Source: Viscum album
Taxonomy: Eukaryota > Streptophyta > Magnoliopsida > Santalales > Viscaceae
Assembly: GCA_963277665.1 (NCBI GenBank)
Contig: OY728143.1
Location: forward strand, 533,730,394 to 533,794,393
Length of the DNA stretch: 64,000 nucleotides
Direction of reading: 5' to 3'
Position 1 is the first letter of the stretch; every line of letters begins with the position of its first letter. The notes under the pieces were generated by a model, which worked only from the letters and a program-made list of their open reading frames with translations, was not told where the DNA came from and did no database searches. Below, in pieces: positions 34,592-50,700 of this stretch. The position numbers were made by a program, and so were the translations under genes.

Positions 34592-36616
34592 TAGTTCTGG
34601 AAATTTTTCCACAACTACTCGAAATATATTCTTTAAGATCCCTTTAATTGATGTTGAATTCAACACAGCCAACTAGTAAGAGATTATTCAAAACATTTGT
34701 CCCATCAAGATTTTTTCAGTTATCTATTTTATATTCTCTCCTCTTAAGATATGATCTATGGCATCCTCAGTCCTAAAAATATCAATTCTTCTATAACACT
34801 CGATGTTAGACTTGAATTTTTTCAAACAATCCATTCCATGGATTACATCATAAAGATTCATGTTCAAAATTGATAAGTCCTATTTCAAATCCGCTCCATC
34901 AATAGTTATAACACGTTCTCTACACACAAAGGATTAACATTCTCTTTCCTTGAGAAGATTTTGGAGTTTTAAAATTTATGGAATAATTTAAAACATTAAT
35001 CGTAGAAAATTAACAAAATAATACAATATTTATGAATACAATTACCATATTTTGAAGATCACATTTACAAGGGTATAATTGAAAATAATTTCCCCTTTAA
35101 CCATAGATGGTCTAACCTGATCATCGACAATCATCTTCTCAGCTCCATACGATTTGTCCATTGAAACATTGTTCTCCATGTTAACATACTATGATTTCCC
35201 TAGTTGAGGATTCATGATTTTTCATAAATCATCATGGCTAGCTCTACTCTACTAATGTGTCTGATTCTGATATCCTTACTCTATTGATGCACACAATGCT
35301 TGTGATTCTTGTGATGTGTCTAAAGCACATGGCCTTGGATCACTAATAGAATAGCCCTAAATATAAACCCTCCTATTGCTGTTATTCCATGCTCTAGGTT
35401 CAGTAGTACACTCTTACTTGATGTGGTCTAGAAAACCACATTGAAAACCACATTCTTTTATCTTGGGTCAGGGATGAAAGTTCATTGATCCAACTATATG
35501 AATATGATTTCCACTTCATCCTTGGAAATAAGTGTTCCTTTTCCACTTGCTCTTAGTGGATGAATTACCACCATTACTAGTAGGCATCACCGTACCTCCT
35601 CCCATAGATACAGTGATTAAAAGATCTAAAACTATCACTTTATTCCCCATCTTTGTATATTCTTAATTTTAGAGAATTGTGATCTTTAATCCAATCTCCT
35701 GCCTTAGCACTGATACAAAGATCCATGATTTCAAGGAAGCATTTGTCGCAACATCTAGTGAAAATCGCACCAAATTAATAAATTTAGTATTGTTTTACAT
35801 GATAGATATATTCTATTACTTCAGGTTTAAGAATAGAAATGTTTTTCATGATTTTGAATGTATTAGTATTGAATTGTACGTTGATCAATTTTTCACAATC
35901 CCCAAATGTTTGGCCCTAATAAAATTTCTTTCACTGTTAATTCCCACCAATGGTGTGAAAAAACCTTATGCATATAAGTCTCCATATTGGCATCGAGTTA
36001 TGATGGTGTGCCAATGGAATTGAATATATGATTCATCACACTCATCCACACCTCCTATTTTTCTAGTTCAACTATCATAACATTGATTTTCAAAAAAACA
36101 TACTTTTTCTACTTACATCATATTTTAAAAAATTAATTCATGTTTATGAAAATCATACCATATTCAAAAAATGTCAACAAGGATTTGTCAAATCAATTTA
36201 TTTGAAAGTATATTATACCTTTTCAAAAATCATCTCTTTATTCACAACATGAATCATTAATCAAATTTATGTATGCACTCTTAGTGGGAAGTATTTCCGC
36301 TAAAATTCATGTCATGCTTGTCTCATTGGATGAACTTATGATAATTAGATTTCCAACATTCTAGAAGTGTCTCCAAAACTCTTATAAACCCAAAACCATG
36401 TAACGTAATGTTCAGCATAAAAGGGTATGATATATATGTTTATGCTATACATTCTAAGTCCCAACAATCCTACTCTTAACTATGATTACATCCCAAGGAA
36501 TAGAATAGAAGGAATTTCAACTCCAAGACCTGGAACACTGATGTCTACATATTAGGCCAGGACTGAACAAGGTGATAACAATTGTACCAAAAATGAATGA
36601 CCAGACTAATAACATT
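34592..36616 (-). pseudogene. E5: gag-protease remnant of another Ty3/gypsy element
   Basis: On the minus strand, 34760-34930 reads like the end of a retroviral-type protease: DLSILNMNLYDVIHGMDCLKKF, followed by NIECYRR and IFRTEDA. A gag zinc knuckle lies at about 35410-35455. It has the spacing of CCHC (F-Q-C-G-F-L-D-H-I-K-stop-E-C), but the first Cys has become Gly. A Q-E-S-Q-A segment between them resembles the linker before the protease. Gag capsid sequence is plausible at 35650-36050 but too decayed to place. The RT-integrase part is missing where the M array begins at 34591. It may be the host into which the array inserted. The lineage is uncertain. Confidence 0.6.
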
Positions 36617-38700
36617 TGTAATGACCCACTAATTATCAATGGATTGTGAGTACAATAAGTCATTACATGGACTTAAGAAATATTCCCACGATGCCAAAAG
36701 CAAGAAATAAATGATAAAGGGTTTCAATATATGTGGTGGACTATTTACCCAATAATGTGTAAAAAAACCTGAAAACCCATTCAAAAATAGATCACTATAT
36801 AGTGAAATAAATAAACAAGGACATTTAAAATCATTACATTTAAAAAAAATAATGGTATGCTACAATGGAAGATAAACAAAATCATAGTAATTAGGAAAAA
36901 TATAATGAATAAACACCAATACAACAACAAGACTCCATGACCCACAAGATCTATGATCCAACATAATGAAGAGGTACACTATATCGTGACATGGTGACGA
37001 TGAATTTTGATAATTTACCTTTTCTCATGTCCTAGATGGTAACATCTGAAAAATAACGAATCTTCCAAAGTAAGGGTTTTTATATAACTCATTTGGTTTT
37101 CCAAAATTTCATCCTTACTCATGCGACTAGGATATAATGGTTATCAGCTTATATAAAATAGATTATATAAAACAATTTTCAAAAAATAGTTTATAACTAA
37201 ATATAAACAATCTTGAAAACCAATTATAACCTAGTGAAAACAATGGTAAATGAAAAGAATTTCCAGCCTGTTATTTACCAGAAAATAACTAATCAAATAA
37301 AAACATCAAATTCTTATTAACATTTTTTCATACCCATTTTATAGTTCACAACACACCCACACATGAATGATTCATTCAATAGTTCAAAACTTATGATAAG
37401 TTACTCAACCAATTACCTTGGGTCCCAATGACACACTATCTTGATCCATAGTCACGAAACCTGTACCACAATGGTACATGTACCGTATTCTGAGGCTTCG
37501 TAAATATGAAATCACACAGAACACAATGTAGTCCAAAACCATTCCAAATATCCTTTTCAAATCATTTCAATAAAACTATTCATTTTTTGAAAACCAAGGA
37601 ACAACCAAATTTCAAATCAACCATTTAATTTAATAAAAGAATCCCCATTTAAATGAAAAATCTAATTAAATAAATTTTCTATGATTCAACAAAATCCCCA
37701 TTTTAAAATTCATATTTGAAAACAATGAAAAAAGAACATTATTCAAAACACCCAATCTTCCATATTATAGCTATTTACCCAAATATCAACAAAAAGGTGA
37801 CCAAAAATAAAAAACAATCCAATTAAAAATGAATTCATTAAAAAATAAATTTGAAATAACTATATTCAGTTCTACTCTATGGAGTCAAGATTGAATCCAT
37901 CAACCAAAATGGTTTTGATGAAACATGACAACGAACAAAGAACACTTAAGAAAAACATGTCGATTATTCATAGAACCTTCGAAGATATGTTATCCTTTGT
38001 TGGAAGAAATTTTATATCATCATATTTATCATCCACAAACCTATATCTTCCCATAAAGGGTGTAGATATGGGAATACAATATAATAGGATATGTTGATCT
38101 ATGTAGGATTAAGAAAGAGATCATGAATAGTGAAAATGATCACATACATCAAGTATCCAACATCAAGTCATCAAGTGATGCCTTCATAATTCCACCAGAT
38201 AGATGGGAAACCCCCTCTTAATACTATGTAGATGAAAAATCCAATTTTATATCCAATTTATTTCAAAACATGGGAGTTATGAAAAAAAATAGTGACATCA
38301 TATTTTTAAAGATCTAGATTTTAATCCACACATGGTTTATCTTTAGAGTTAAGAAAACATTGCAGTAACGGTTCCATAGTCACTACCCAAATGGTATCCT
38401 ATTGCACAGTCCTTCAAAAATTATGATCCAACTATACTTGAGTTAATTCATCATGAAGAGAACTATGCCTGGTTTCTCTTAGGAATTCAAAATTGTTTGG
38501 ACTAACAATGTACAACCTATGTGACCTTCATTAATTTCCAAAAATAGTTTCAATGTTCTCCAAACCCTAAAAAATATCTCACTTACACATTATAATGATA
38601 AGAGTATCAATTAATGGTTATGTACCAAAAAATGAAGGTACTACATCTTGACCAATAATTTCCATTGACATTATTTCATAAATTTTTTTTCATGACAAGA
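36617..38700 (-). repeat. probable decayed LTR of E5
   Basis: TGTAATGACCC at 36617 matches the inverted LTR terminus used by E1. It sits where the 5' LTR of a minus-strand element should start, with a weak PBS-like TTGGTAC on the minus strand just inside (about 36580-36590). Minus-strand similarity to LTR0 and E1 is visible in the CAGATG...AAAAGGTAAATT segment near 37010-37040 and in a GGGGGTTTCCC segment near 38205. The right end is not defined. A 72-codon plus-strand frame at 37879-38097 has no recognisable domain. Confidence 0.4.
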
Positions 38701-41700
38701 TATCATTCTAATCCATATTATTGTTTGTATATCCCCCATGAGGGTGACATAATATTAAAAAATATCCCATTTTATTATAATAAATTAAATATTTATGAAA
38801 ACCTGATTTATCTCTATATATAATACCACTATTACACATATGATTTTTATGAAACCATCTATGTAACTTTTACATATATATGATGATTACAAAATAAATA
38901 AAAACTCTTAAATGTGAACATCGTGTTTTATAAGGGAATACTCTAGGGGAATATGTAATAAAAATGAAATATAAAACATATATAATTAGATTAACATTAT
39001 GGTAAAATATTCATGTTTAATTTCATCTTAATGATATCAATACCAATAAGTCATTTTGAGAAATGTATGACAATATTTTTTTTCATATGTGGATCTATAG
39101 GGGAGTTCAAATAGATCTTGTGAAATTGAACATAATGAATGTGATTCATCACAAAAATTATTTTTTCATTAAAAAAACATCTCTATTCATGTGTCCCAAC
39201 AATTCAATTAGATAATTAATCAAATATGATAGTATTAAATTACAAAATATTTGTATAATTTTAAAGTATAGGATTGGAAAAAAATGAATTATCCTTAATT
39301 TCCATATAGTGAATTGTGGGCTTCCAATATATTAATTTAAAAATGATTACATTGTTATAAATATGTTATCTGTGTATATTAAAATCATTCTATCATTCTT
39401 GATGGAACTAATACGTATCTCTTGTCCAATAAATATATTTTATGTAAAAAATGTATGTTCTTTCATGGAATGAAATAAAAGATTTATATGATGTGCTCTT
39501 AATCCCTCTAAACATTTTTAATCCTATTTTTACAATTTGTTTGATTTTAGGGGGTTTGATATGTATCCTATAAATCTTACCTCTGGAAAAAATCCCACAA
39601 CCTCAATGCTCTCATCCAAGACTATAGGTTGGGAATACAAACTCATAAGATTCATAATAATCGATGAATATTTCTGTCACATGAATCATTAAGAAAAAAT
39701 CATATAATAACAGTACTAAAAGTAAAATATTATCTATTAATGTTGTTCCCATTCCCCCAATAATTTGGTTATGAAATCACGAATATTGTAATGATTTGGG
39801 TAATTATTAAGGATCCCATTACTATATGGGAATTCATCATTTCTATTTCTATTGTATTGGATATTGAGTTTCATCACCACTCAATATTATCTAATAAGAA
39901 TGATTTGAGTTATTACACTCTAAATATATTTTTAAATGATCATTTTGATTGTATTCTGATAAAAAATTCACGTGATAACATTTTTAATTCATTATCATGA
40001 TTTTTATGAGATTATGAGATTATAGAAACAATTGGAATGAATGGTTTTTCAATAAAATAACATGTATGGTCAACAAAAATGTATGAGTGATTATTTTTAT
40101 GTAATAGTCAAAAATAATATTCATTATAAGCAGATTAGTGTAACCAGTCACCAAAATCAATGGAATTTGGATTATAAGATCCAACATGAGTTTAATAATG
40201 AGGGCTTGACATTCTATATCACTATTTCTGAATAATTCTAAAATTTCATATGAATATGACATGTGGGAATCTGAATTGGATATATAGATAACTTATGGCC
40301 AATATTATTGAATAATTTTATCTCACAATATTCCATGTTAGGAATCTAGGGGAACCATTTTAAATGATTTTACAACAAAATGTTTTTCCTCATCATGTAG
40401 TTTTACATATATGGGATATTCTTCTTCGATCATCAGAAAAATAAGCTGGTCTACTAGTTTAGAACACCAGCATCACATCAAGGGTATGAATCTAATTTTA
40501 ATATAATAGAAAAAAATAAACAATCATGACAACTATTTAGTTATAATTAGATGATTATGAATACATTTTAATTGGGACATATTAAAGATCAAATAAAACC
40601 CTTGATGACAAAATTTATGATACAGTTTCAAGATAAGAGATTATATTTAAAGTAAATTATTATTTTATAAAAAAAATATAAATTATTCATGTATCATTAT
40701 ACAATTATGGATTTACATTATAATTTCATACTCTCTCAATTTTTCTTGGTTTGATTTTAGAGCCATATATTCCATAAAATATTTTCATTGTATTTTAAAA
40801 AATTGTTTTGATGATGTGAATAATTTCATATCTACATGTATCTCTATAAATAATAAGAAAATATGAATAATCAAATAATTTTACATTACGTAATGTTTCA
40901 TTAATGTATTTTCCACTTCATATTATATTACTAGTCTAGATATGATTATATATATTCAAACCATTCCTAAAATAGACAATATATAATCCATAAGTATTAT
41001 CAATCAATATTTAAATGACATAGATTGGGAAATATTATTTTTATTAGAAACTATTGGGATGCCAACATTATATGGATGACATGATCTTTAAATTTTCCTA
41101 CTCCATATGGAAAATATTCAAAATATAATTGTTCAAATTGATCTCTTTATTAAGGATGTATTTAATCATTTTTACCTGAAAACAACATTTATATCACCTT
41201 TGTGGGTGTATACCTCGAGGTCCATACTTATACTCATAGTGGATTAATATAATACCCAATAAATATATGATTGAAAAATGATTAAATAATATAATATTGT
41301 TTAAATTCATGGAATATATATTAGAAAATTACTTATTGAATGTGAACTACCAATCTTTTTTTACAAGTGAAAATACATTATAAATATGTTTCACCATTTT
41401 TTCTTCCATAGTACAAAATATATAAAAATTTCCATTAAAAATCTTCCAAATGAATACATAAAAATATTGATGGAAATAATCCTTTCACAATTCAATGTAT
41501 TCAATAGGGAATTTAAGGTAATATTGTATCTTAGGAACAAGTATATACAATGTTCTGTAATCCTCATATGTAGGGGAAGACCCATTATACATATATTCAT
41601 TATTCTTTAACATTGTAGAAACCATTTTAGTATAATACATGATTAATAGTTCACGTTAAATTTGAACATATGATCTGCCCTACTATTCATTGTTCTTTGA

Positions 41701-44700
41701 CTCAACCGACCAATAATCCGTTACTCATTCACTTTCTCATAAAAATATGAGATGGGGATTGTCATAAATTGGATATGTCCATTTATTCATATTTAGAAAT
41801 GTTTTCCCTAGATACATATTCCATTCACTATTATATTAGAAATAAATGATTTATGATCCCTCCATGGTATCTTGTTCTTTATTGTTACATTAGTGGTGTT
41901 GAATCATTAATTATAGATGTTTCATTAGTAGTATAATTTCATTATATATGTCAAAAAACTTATTTTAGCTTGTGGATGTAATAACACTATGAACATGAGG
42001 AATTCATACCCTTCTATTGTTTTTTACTCTGAGTAGGATGATACCTTGATCTATTCATATGTTATAGAATTCCAATATTCGGTTGAATCAATCCCTCAAG
42101 ATTGTGATATTGGATCATATCTTTGTATGTTATGATGGTTGGTTGTCTAATATCATATGAAATCTTATTTTAGAGTCTAATAGGGCCTTTTTTTAAAATA
42201 AAGTGAGATATTTAGTTATTTCTCAATCCACTTTTTTTTGGTATTTTCAACTAACAATTTTAAATGTAAGTGTGAACCCAAAAAATTCAAACCACATAAA
42301 AGCCATTAAAAAGTAAATGACAAGAAAATCAAGACTATTTTGAGCTACCATTATTGATTCAATGCTAATTGACATTGTCTAGTTATATCTCCAATTACCT
42401 TATTATAGAGGAGGAATTAAGGATAGATGGATGAAAGGATCAAACATGTTCATCAATTTTATATGTTACTCATATTATATATTACGGAAAATATTTCATC
42501 TGTTACATTGGGATGAGAAGATATATATAATTTAAATCCTTGCATGTGAAAAAAACATATACATTGAAAAAAACTAAGGAGAAACTTATTATTTAGTGTA
42601 ATATGGGGAAATTATTGATTGATATTCATGTGGGAAAAATAATATTATAGACTTTACATTAGATACAAAAATTTATATTCATATATGTCATGTTGTAGCA
42701 TAGATTCCAATAGGGACCCTCTTTGTTTAAAATACACATAATTAGGAACATTGGGTGTTTTAAATGTCCCTTAGAAGGGGATGAAATAACTGGATTGTTG
42801 ACCCACAATTGTTATTATATTAGGATAATAATATTGGAATTTATCCTCAAATAATAATTATAATTATAATAAATAAAATGGAATCCAAATTAATTTATTT
42901 ACTATCACATGTATTATTTTTATATGATGGGACCCCTCTATATCATTTAAAATGATATAATAATTGTTATTCATTAATTAAAGTGATGACAGTATATGAT
43001 TGACTTTAGATTAAACTAGGTTCACATTTAAAATGAAAAATTATCTATGTGATTTAATGAATTCTTCTTAAAATGTGTAATAATTTGTGTTGGGATTATA
43101 TAAATGTTTCACATAATTACCTACTAATAGGGACAAGAGATGTATAGTCTTAATATATTCCACATAATGGTATTCTTCATTAGTTTAACTATTTTATAAA
43201 ATCAAATCATCATTTTTATCAACCTCTAAGATGCTGTTATCCATAAATTATCCATGAAATATTATTTTCAAAATTAGATATCCAGTGTTCATTTTTTCAA
43301 GAATACTCTATTAATTAAAGGAATTTTTTTTGAGCCCGACACATTAGTAATGGATGGAATGTTTCAATATTTTTTATAAATTATTGTTAATGTATTAGAG
43401 GGATTGTAGAACATATATCACATATTATTTATCACTGATTTTATTTCTATAAAATTTTATTTATATGGGTTAAAAAGCTACAAATATTATGTTTTTGATA
43501 ATTGATATTTTATAACAAACATGACATGAAAAATTACCAAAAACTACATGGATATGGGGTGTATTTATAGGTCTATTTAATGGTAACATGTAACAGATTG
43601 GTTATCTAAAAAAATTGGGTATAATGATCATGTAACATTTTCATTATATTAAATATTCCTAAATGTTTTTTTGAACATGTTTTTATGTAATATCCATAAC
43701 CAAAAATCAAAAAAAAATGTAAATCTCAAACTATTTCCCCATATTTCCCCATTTTGATAGTTATTTTGATATTAAAAATTTTCAATAGATAATTTTTCAT
43801 ATTTTTTATATGATGAATATTATATCATTTTCCCCCATAATGATGAATTCTCACAACACATCCTCACTGAATTTACTATTCATATTTTCATAGATAGAAC
43901 TGTAATGAAAACATCATGGTTTCATGTTACACAAACTATTTCATATTTCAACATGGTGGATTTCATGATAATATCATATTAAAATATAATAAAAATACTT
44001 TCACATGTATTTTTCCCACCTATACACATTTTATATATTTTCAAATAATGTAAATTGTGGTTTCATGTTGAATTATACTAAAACATAGTGTATTTCAGTC
44101 AAATAATCTATAATCTAATTTTATAAATTATTATTTACATGTTTCAATATTTATCAATATATAGAATGTATTTAGTGTAATATGATAGTGGTTAATATCG
44201 TTTTACAAGTTTCACAATTTTTTTGAGAAATTAAAGGGCTTTACAATAGTGTTATTTGGGTCTTTATGTTGTTATATTTTTAGTCTATTTTTGTGATCGA
44301 TTTTTATAAATTCATTGGTGATGATACTTCATGGAATATATTTATTTATTAATTGGGTTAAAATAATATTATAATTTGTGTCTATGAATTTTTAATGAAT
44401 TTGGGTTTTTTATATAATTAATATCACTATTTTTTTGGTATGTTTTTTCTAAACATAAATTTTTTTCTCCTCTATAATAAATTTCCTACAATACATTTTT
44501 CCATAACATTAAAAAATTATACTGTAAAATAATTTTATAATATTAATGAATTTCCATTCATGTTTCAATTTAGGTAATAATCTTATTTTTTATGGGATTT
44601 ATATAAAATAAAATTATCAGGTATCAACCTCCCATGATTATTTAAAAACCTATAATACTGATTAATTTAACATTAATTATTAAATAGATATTTTGTTTGT

Positions 44701-47700
44701 TAATGGTTATGAGGTATGTGAATTGGGTGGAAATGATATATTATTTCATTATAGACATTATGTTAATATGAACGATGAATTTTATATTTAAATTTATGTG
44801 GTTTTTAATTAAAAACTATAAGAGTATTGAAATATAAATGATGTAAATGACATAGTAAATAATATTTCAAAGGATAATTTATAATCATTAATATATTTTA
44901 TGAAGTAAACCATATATATAACTTTCAATAAATAATAAAGTTTACCGAATTAGTTTTATTGAATTGAAGAGAATAGAGACCACCATATTTCCAATTACGA
45001 TAAATGAACTACAACTCAAAGAACCAAATATAACCCTTCATAAAGTGATACAAGTAGTCTCTAAGTGAAGTCCATGATGATTTAGTAAGTGTAAGTTATT
45101 ATACCTAAAATTAATAATGGGTAGGTTTAATGAAACTAACTAATGGTTCATTAATTTAATTGGTTTTTATAATTCTCATTGTGAGGATCTTATTTCAAAA
45201 ATAATTAATTTTAAAAAGTGGCTTTGAAAATTTATTTATGGGTTAATATTTTCATTGATTTTAAATTTTTTCAAATGATTTTTTATCATAACTCTCCCCC
45301 ATTTTCTTATTTCATGTTTCAATTAAATAAAATAAGTCTCTATATATGTTCTTCAAAATAATTTAGGTAATGTATACTAAATAATGTCAATGAAGTCAAT
45401 AATGAAATTGATTGATGATGTTTTTTTTGGGAACTATCTATTATCATCATTTGTATGTATTGTTTATATTTTTTTAGAATATTTTATCTTCCCTATGAAG
45501 AAATACAGATGTTTGATTCTGATTTAATGAAATACATTATTCTGATAGAATGTAGATGAAAATTCAAAATTCAGTAGGATTTCAAAAGGAGTAAGGAGTT
45601 TTTCATAGTAATTCGTAATTATTAAAAAATATATCATTTGATTTCATCATTCAATTTTATGGTTCATAAATAAATTTAAGTAATTTTATATATATTTAAA
45701 AAAATTATAATTCTCTTCCTAATAAATGAATTCATTATTTAATTTTGTAAAACTATTCATGAAAATGGATTATCAATGAATCATTATTTTATAAAGGAAT
45801 TATATTTTCATAAACCATTCTATATTTCAGAATTACTTTTATGAGTGAAAATTTTTTATTATTCCCACATTATATATATTCATAAAGGGTTTCATAAGAG
45901 TAAAATTTTATTACTAAAATATATCATTTTTTATACCTTGGGGAATAAATTTGGTGAAATTATCAAATAATAAAGAATACATGAAAATCATTTTAAATAT
46001 TAATGGGATAATTAAGTGTTATTCCAAAATTAAAAAGTCAACATATTAAAAATTTTATATGATTCATGTTTTCTGGTATGTACGTTGTTCAATGAGGAGA
46101 TAGAAAAATAAATAAATAAATTTAAGGGAGATACATGAATGAAATTTTACATTGATGTTTTTGAGAGGAATACTCAAGTTAACAATGTATAATTAAATAT
46201 TACAGATTTTTTTAATAATTTTGGTAATTTAAATATACAATATATACAGTATTATAAATGGTGACTATAATTGAAGTATTTATTTAATAATTTTATTAAA
46301 TAATTTTTAAATAAATATTATATAATTCAATAATTTTACTTTTGGATATTCGTTAATAAACCCTCATGAAGAGGTAAATGCTGAATAATTGAATATAATA
46401 TTTTTCTATATGAATATATTAGAATATATTATAATACGAACCTGTGGTTTATATTTTTATTTATTTATTAATATAGTAATCTTAGATATATGATTATCTT
46501 GTTGAGAATGGAGTTGGCTTATTGGTGAAATTTTTTATTAATATTTAGATACCTAGAGATGGAAAAGTAATCTAAATTATGACGATTAGGAGATATTAAA
46601 AAAACTATCATATGAAATCAATGATTTTAGATTTAGACTAAGATAAGTACTCTAATTCTTGATTAGAGAATTGATTTCCAATCATATATTAATCATTATC
46701 AAATTTTTCATTATATTTTAATTATCATTATGGATTAATATTGATGATATTCCTCTGTTACTAACAAGACACTAATTTTATTTTATCTTTTTCACCATAC
46801 TTGGAGAAACATAAAGATTCATGTCGATGTTTGAATATAGATATTAGTAGAAATAAAATGACTGATATTGTGTATATGTTTTTTTTCGGTGTATCAGAAT
46901 ATAATACCAATTTTAACAACTTAATTTATATTTCAAAAATATGTGGAGAAAGGTGGTATTCATTTATTTTAACAAATAGGTCACCATTCTGGAATGATAC
47001 TTATGAATGATATATGGAACATATGCCTTTTAATTTATAATTATATTCATATATTTATACTTTTATTATCTAATTGGATTGGATATAATCATATAATATT
47101 GTATCATTTTTATAGAATAAATTTTAAATTAGAAAACTTCTATTTCTTCAACTATTCAATATGTTTGAAATAATTCATATTGAATTTCAAATTCTAACCT
47201 ACAACACCATGATTCAGCTATATGATAAAATAATTTCATGCAAAATCTATAAAACAACAATCCACAATCTAATCCCACTAAAAGGTAATTTTGATATAGT
47301 ATAAAATTTATTATATTTCAAATTAAAAAATTATTATAGAAAATTATTAAAATTGATTATAATATAGGTCCTCTAAAAATGTACTCTATTTATTAATTTT
47401 TTGATTTTTTTACATGATCCTCATTTAAAATTACACATATACCATTTTGAAAATTATAATTGATTATAATAAAATCCTATATTATATTTTTACTTCAATA
47501 TCTTTTATTAATTTCAATATATTTTTCATTAGAATGTTATGGAATATTTTTTCTCTAGTCAAAACTTTGTTTAGGTAAAAAAAATTAAATAATCATTTTC
47601 TATGAAATTTTATAAAACCTGATATAAATGGTATTTCCCAAAATATTATTTCAATTATATAATATCCTATTTTTGATCATTTTTAATATAGATATTTAAT

Positions 47701-50700
47701 AAGATAATAATCATTATCAGGATATTAATTCATAACCTAATTATATAACAACACCGTATACGAAATTATCTAGAAGTATTATTAAAAATTTAACATCTCA
47801 AGGAATTTGTATATCTTTTAATAAAAAGGCAGTGATAAATATTTATTTACATATAAATTTTAAATTATAAAATATAGGAATAATTCATATAAAATGTGAT
47901 ATTTCAAATTTTTTTGGCTGATAAAAAATAGACAGTAACAAATAATTTGTGTTTCGATCTCGTTTCATTTCGTAATACTGATACACATATAATTTTTATG
48001 TTTTTTTAATAACTATGAAATTTTTTATCAATGTCCCTAATATCTAGAAAAATCATTTTTTAATGATTAATTTATTACGCATATAAAAAATGTATGCTCA
48101 AATTAATTATTCAAAGTACGATATTATAAAAGAGTAATATAAAATATCATGATTTGATATGAAGTTTACAAAATTAGTTCAAACTCACCATTCCTTTGAA
48201 ATTTCAACAAATAAAACATAACATATATTTTTTCATTAATCCTAGAAAACATATTAACTAATAATAGGGGTTCTCACACAACATAAATATCAATATTAAT
48301 ATATTATAATGATTCTAATATTCTATTGAAAACAAAAATTACATTTCAAAAATATAACTATTGTATCAATTATCATATAACTTATTTATTATCAACTCTA
48401 AAAACATATAAAAATTAAAAATTGTTATCATATTTGAATAATCAAATACCAAAATTTGAAAATGATATGTTTCCTAACACCACACTATCAGATAAAAGAG
48501 ATAATTTTTAGTTATTTAAAACTATCAGTGAAATACACTATTGTATATCGTACATTTGTTGAACATATGAAAAGTTCATGATCTGAGCTAATATATCATT
48601 AAATTAATTATTGTTTTCACCACATTATATTTTCAATATATAGAAAATTAGTTGTAATAATATCCCCATATAAAATTAAAATGAAAATCAATATGATGGT
48701 ATTCTATCCTACATCATGAAGTGATTGAATAATGATGTACATGAATATCAACATTAATTCAGAAGATGTATATCTTTCTATTTTATTAATAATAAAATCT
48801 AAAATAAGAAACATAATGTAAAACTGATCTATCATGATAACCTTAATTTCAAAAAAATCATTAATTAACTCATACGTTATATAAATTTGTTTCTTATAGT
48901 GAAAAAATGATTTTCAAATTGATCTGTACTCTACATATCATAACATGAAATACTCTAATTCTTCACAACATCTACCATAAAATCATCTATTTAAATAGTA
49001 GTCCAAATTAGGCATGTGTTTTTGATGCATATTCTTCACCATTTTTCTAATTGTATATAAATCCATCTTATAATTATTCATTATTAAAAAATATTATCCT
49101 AGAAAATATTGTACGACTCAAAGTTTTTTTGCCAATATTTTAATCACTCTATGAATATACGTATATGGTACCCATTCTATTTAGTTCGTCAATTATTTGA
49201 AATGTTATAAAACATATATTAAGATATTGATATATATTAGAGTTTTTTCTTCATAAAATCCCTTCTTTCATTCTTTCAAAACATTATTCATCTTCGACTA
49301 GAAATATGAACATAACAACTTTAATTATGATCTTATTTAATTGAATATATTATCAAGAAATATTTTTCAAAATCATATATAGTAACTACATATCTCAAGA
49401 AAATAAATACCTAGGTTACATTGTTTGGGAACAAGATTTCCAACAAAAACATTTTCAATGATAGAATAACTGATATTATATACATATTGACAATGTGTGC
49501 ATGAAAAGAATCATCAAAATTTCTAGATTAAAATTTAATAATATTTAAATTTAACCCCATTTCATTAATAGTCAGGACAATGATTTAGAAATTTCTATTA
49601 TGGTAATCATAAAATTTATTAAATATCTATAATTCATAAATGAACAACACAATGAAATTAATTTTTTAATCCTTAAATACTCTATTAAACATATCTATAA
49701 AAAAGAAGGATTAAAATACAATTGAATTGGACATTATCGATAAGAATTTATACACCTATAACATAAAAAATTTAGTATTTGGAATATCATAATTATTTAT
49801 AAACATTTAATTATAATAATAGTGATGATATAACATTTAATTATATTAGGCTCTGTGAATATGATAAAATAAAAAATAAATGCATGGAAATCATATTTTT
49901 ACATTATAGTAATGTCAATGATATACCTAACATCATTAAATTACCTTATAAACACAAAATTTTTATATCATAATGAATAGAAAACCCCAATAGTAAAATA
50001 CAATGGTTATTAATCAACATTCACACAACTCATTCTTTTTTAATGAGTTTGAATGCTTTCACTACAAAAAAGTTGTAGGGAGTCATTGATATAGATTTTT
50101 CATTTGTGATGATATCGATTGAAAACTATACTACCTGTGTAGTTTTGTGTCCATGTAATGCATTATAAAACAAATATATTTATTCATATATAACACGTCC
50201 ATCATCCAATATATTGATAACTTTTCCATTCTTTGTTTTTTCATTGAAATTATTCTGTAGAATTTAATTATGATGTGTGAATGGTAGTGCATTCAGACAT
50301 AATTTAGATCATTCATCACCCCTCTAAATAAAAGGTATTCAATTTATTTATAATAAAATTTAATATGCCAACCTCTTTAATAAATATTCCTATAATAATT
50401 TATATGTAAATCCATTCAAGGAATTATATCAATGTAAAAAAATTGTTGTCAAAATCGAATATGAAAATATAATTTGTACAGTGGAAATAAAATTATATTT
50501 TATTATAAAAAACTCATCAAATAAATTTAATTACCTTTATTGCATGTTTTTTTCTAACACCAAGTATATGTGAATAATTATATATTACACCACTATATCA
50601 TGGAGATTAAATTAGAGCAGTGAATATCAATTAAATGTTTTTGAATAGAATGTATAATGTCTTTTTATTATGAAAATATATTGATAAATAAGGATAGAAA

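Noticed and set aside
34592..34600. Target duplication for the whole M array
   Set aside because: The right flank is visible after LTR-D, but LTR-A is truncated at its left, so there is nothing to compare.
35679..36023. 114-codon plus-strand frame as a gene
   Set aside because: It lies opposite the decayed E5 gag, has no domain, and its AT-rich composition permits chance frames.
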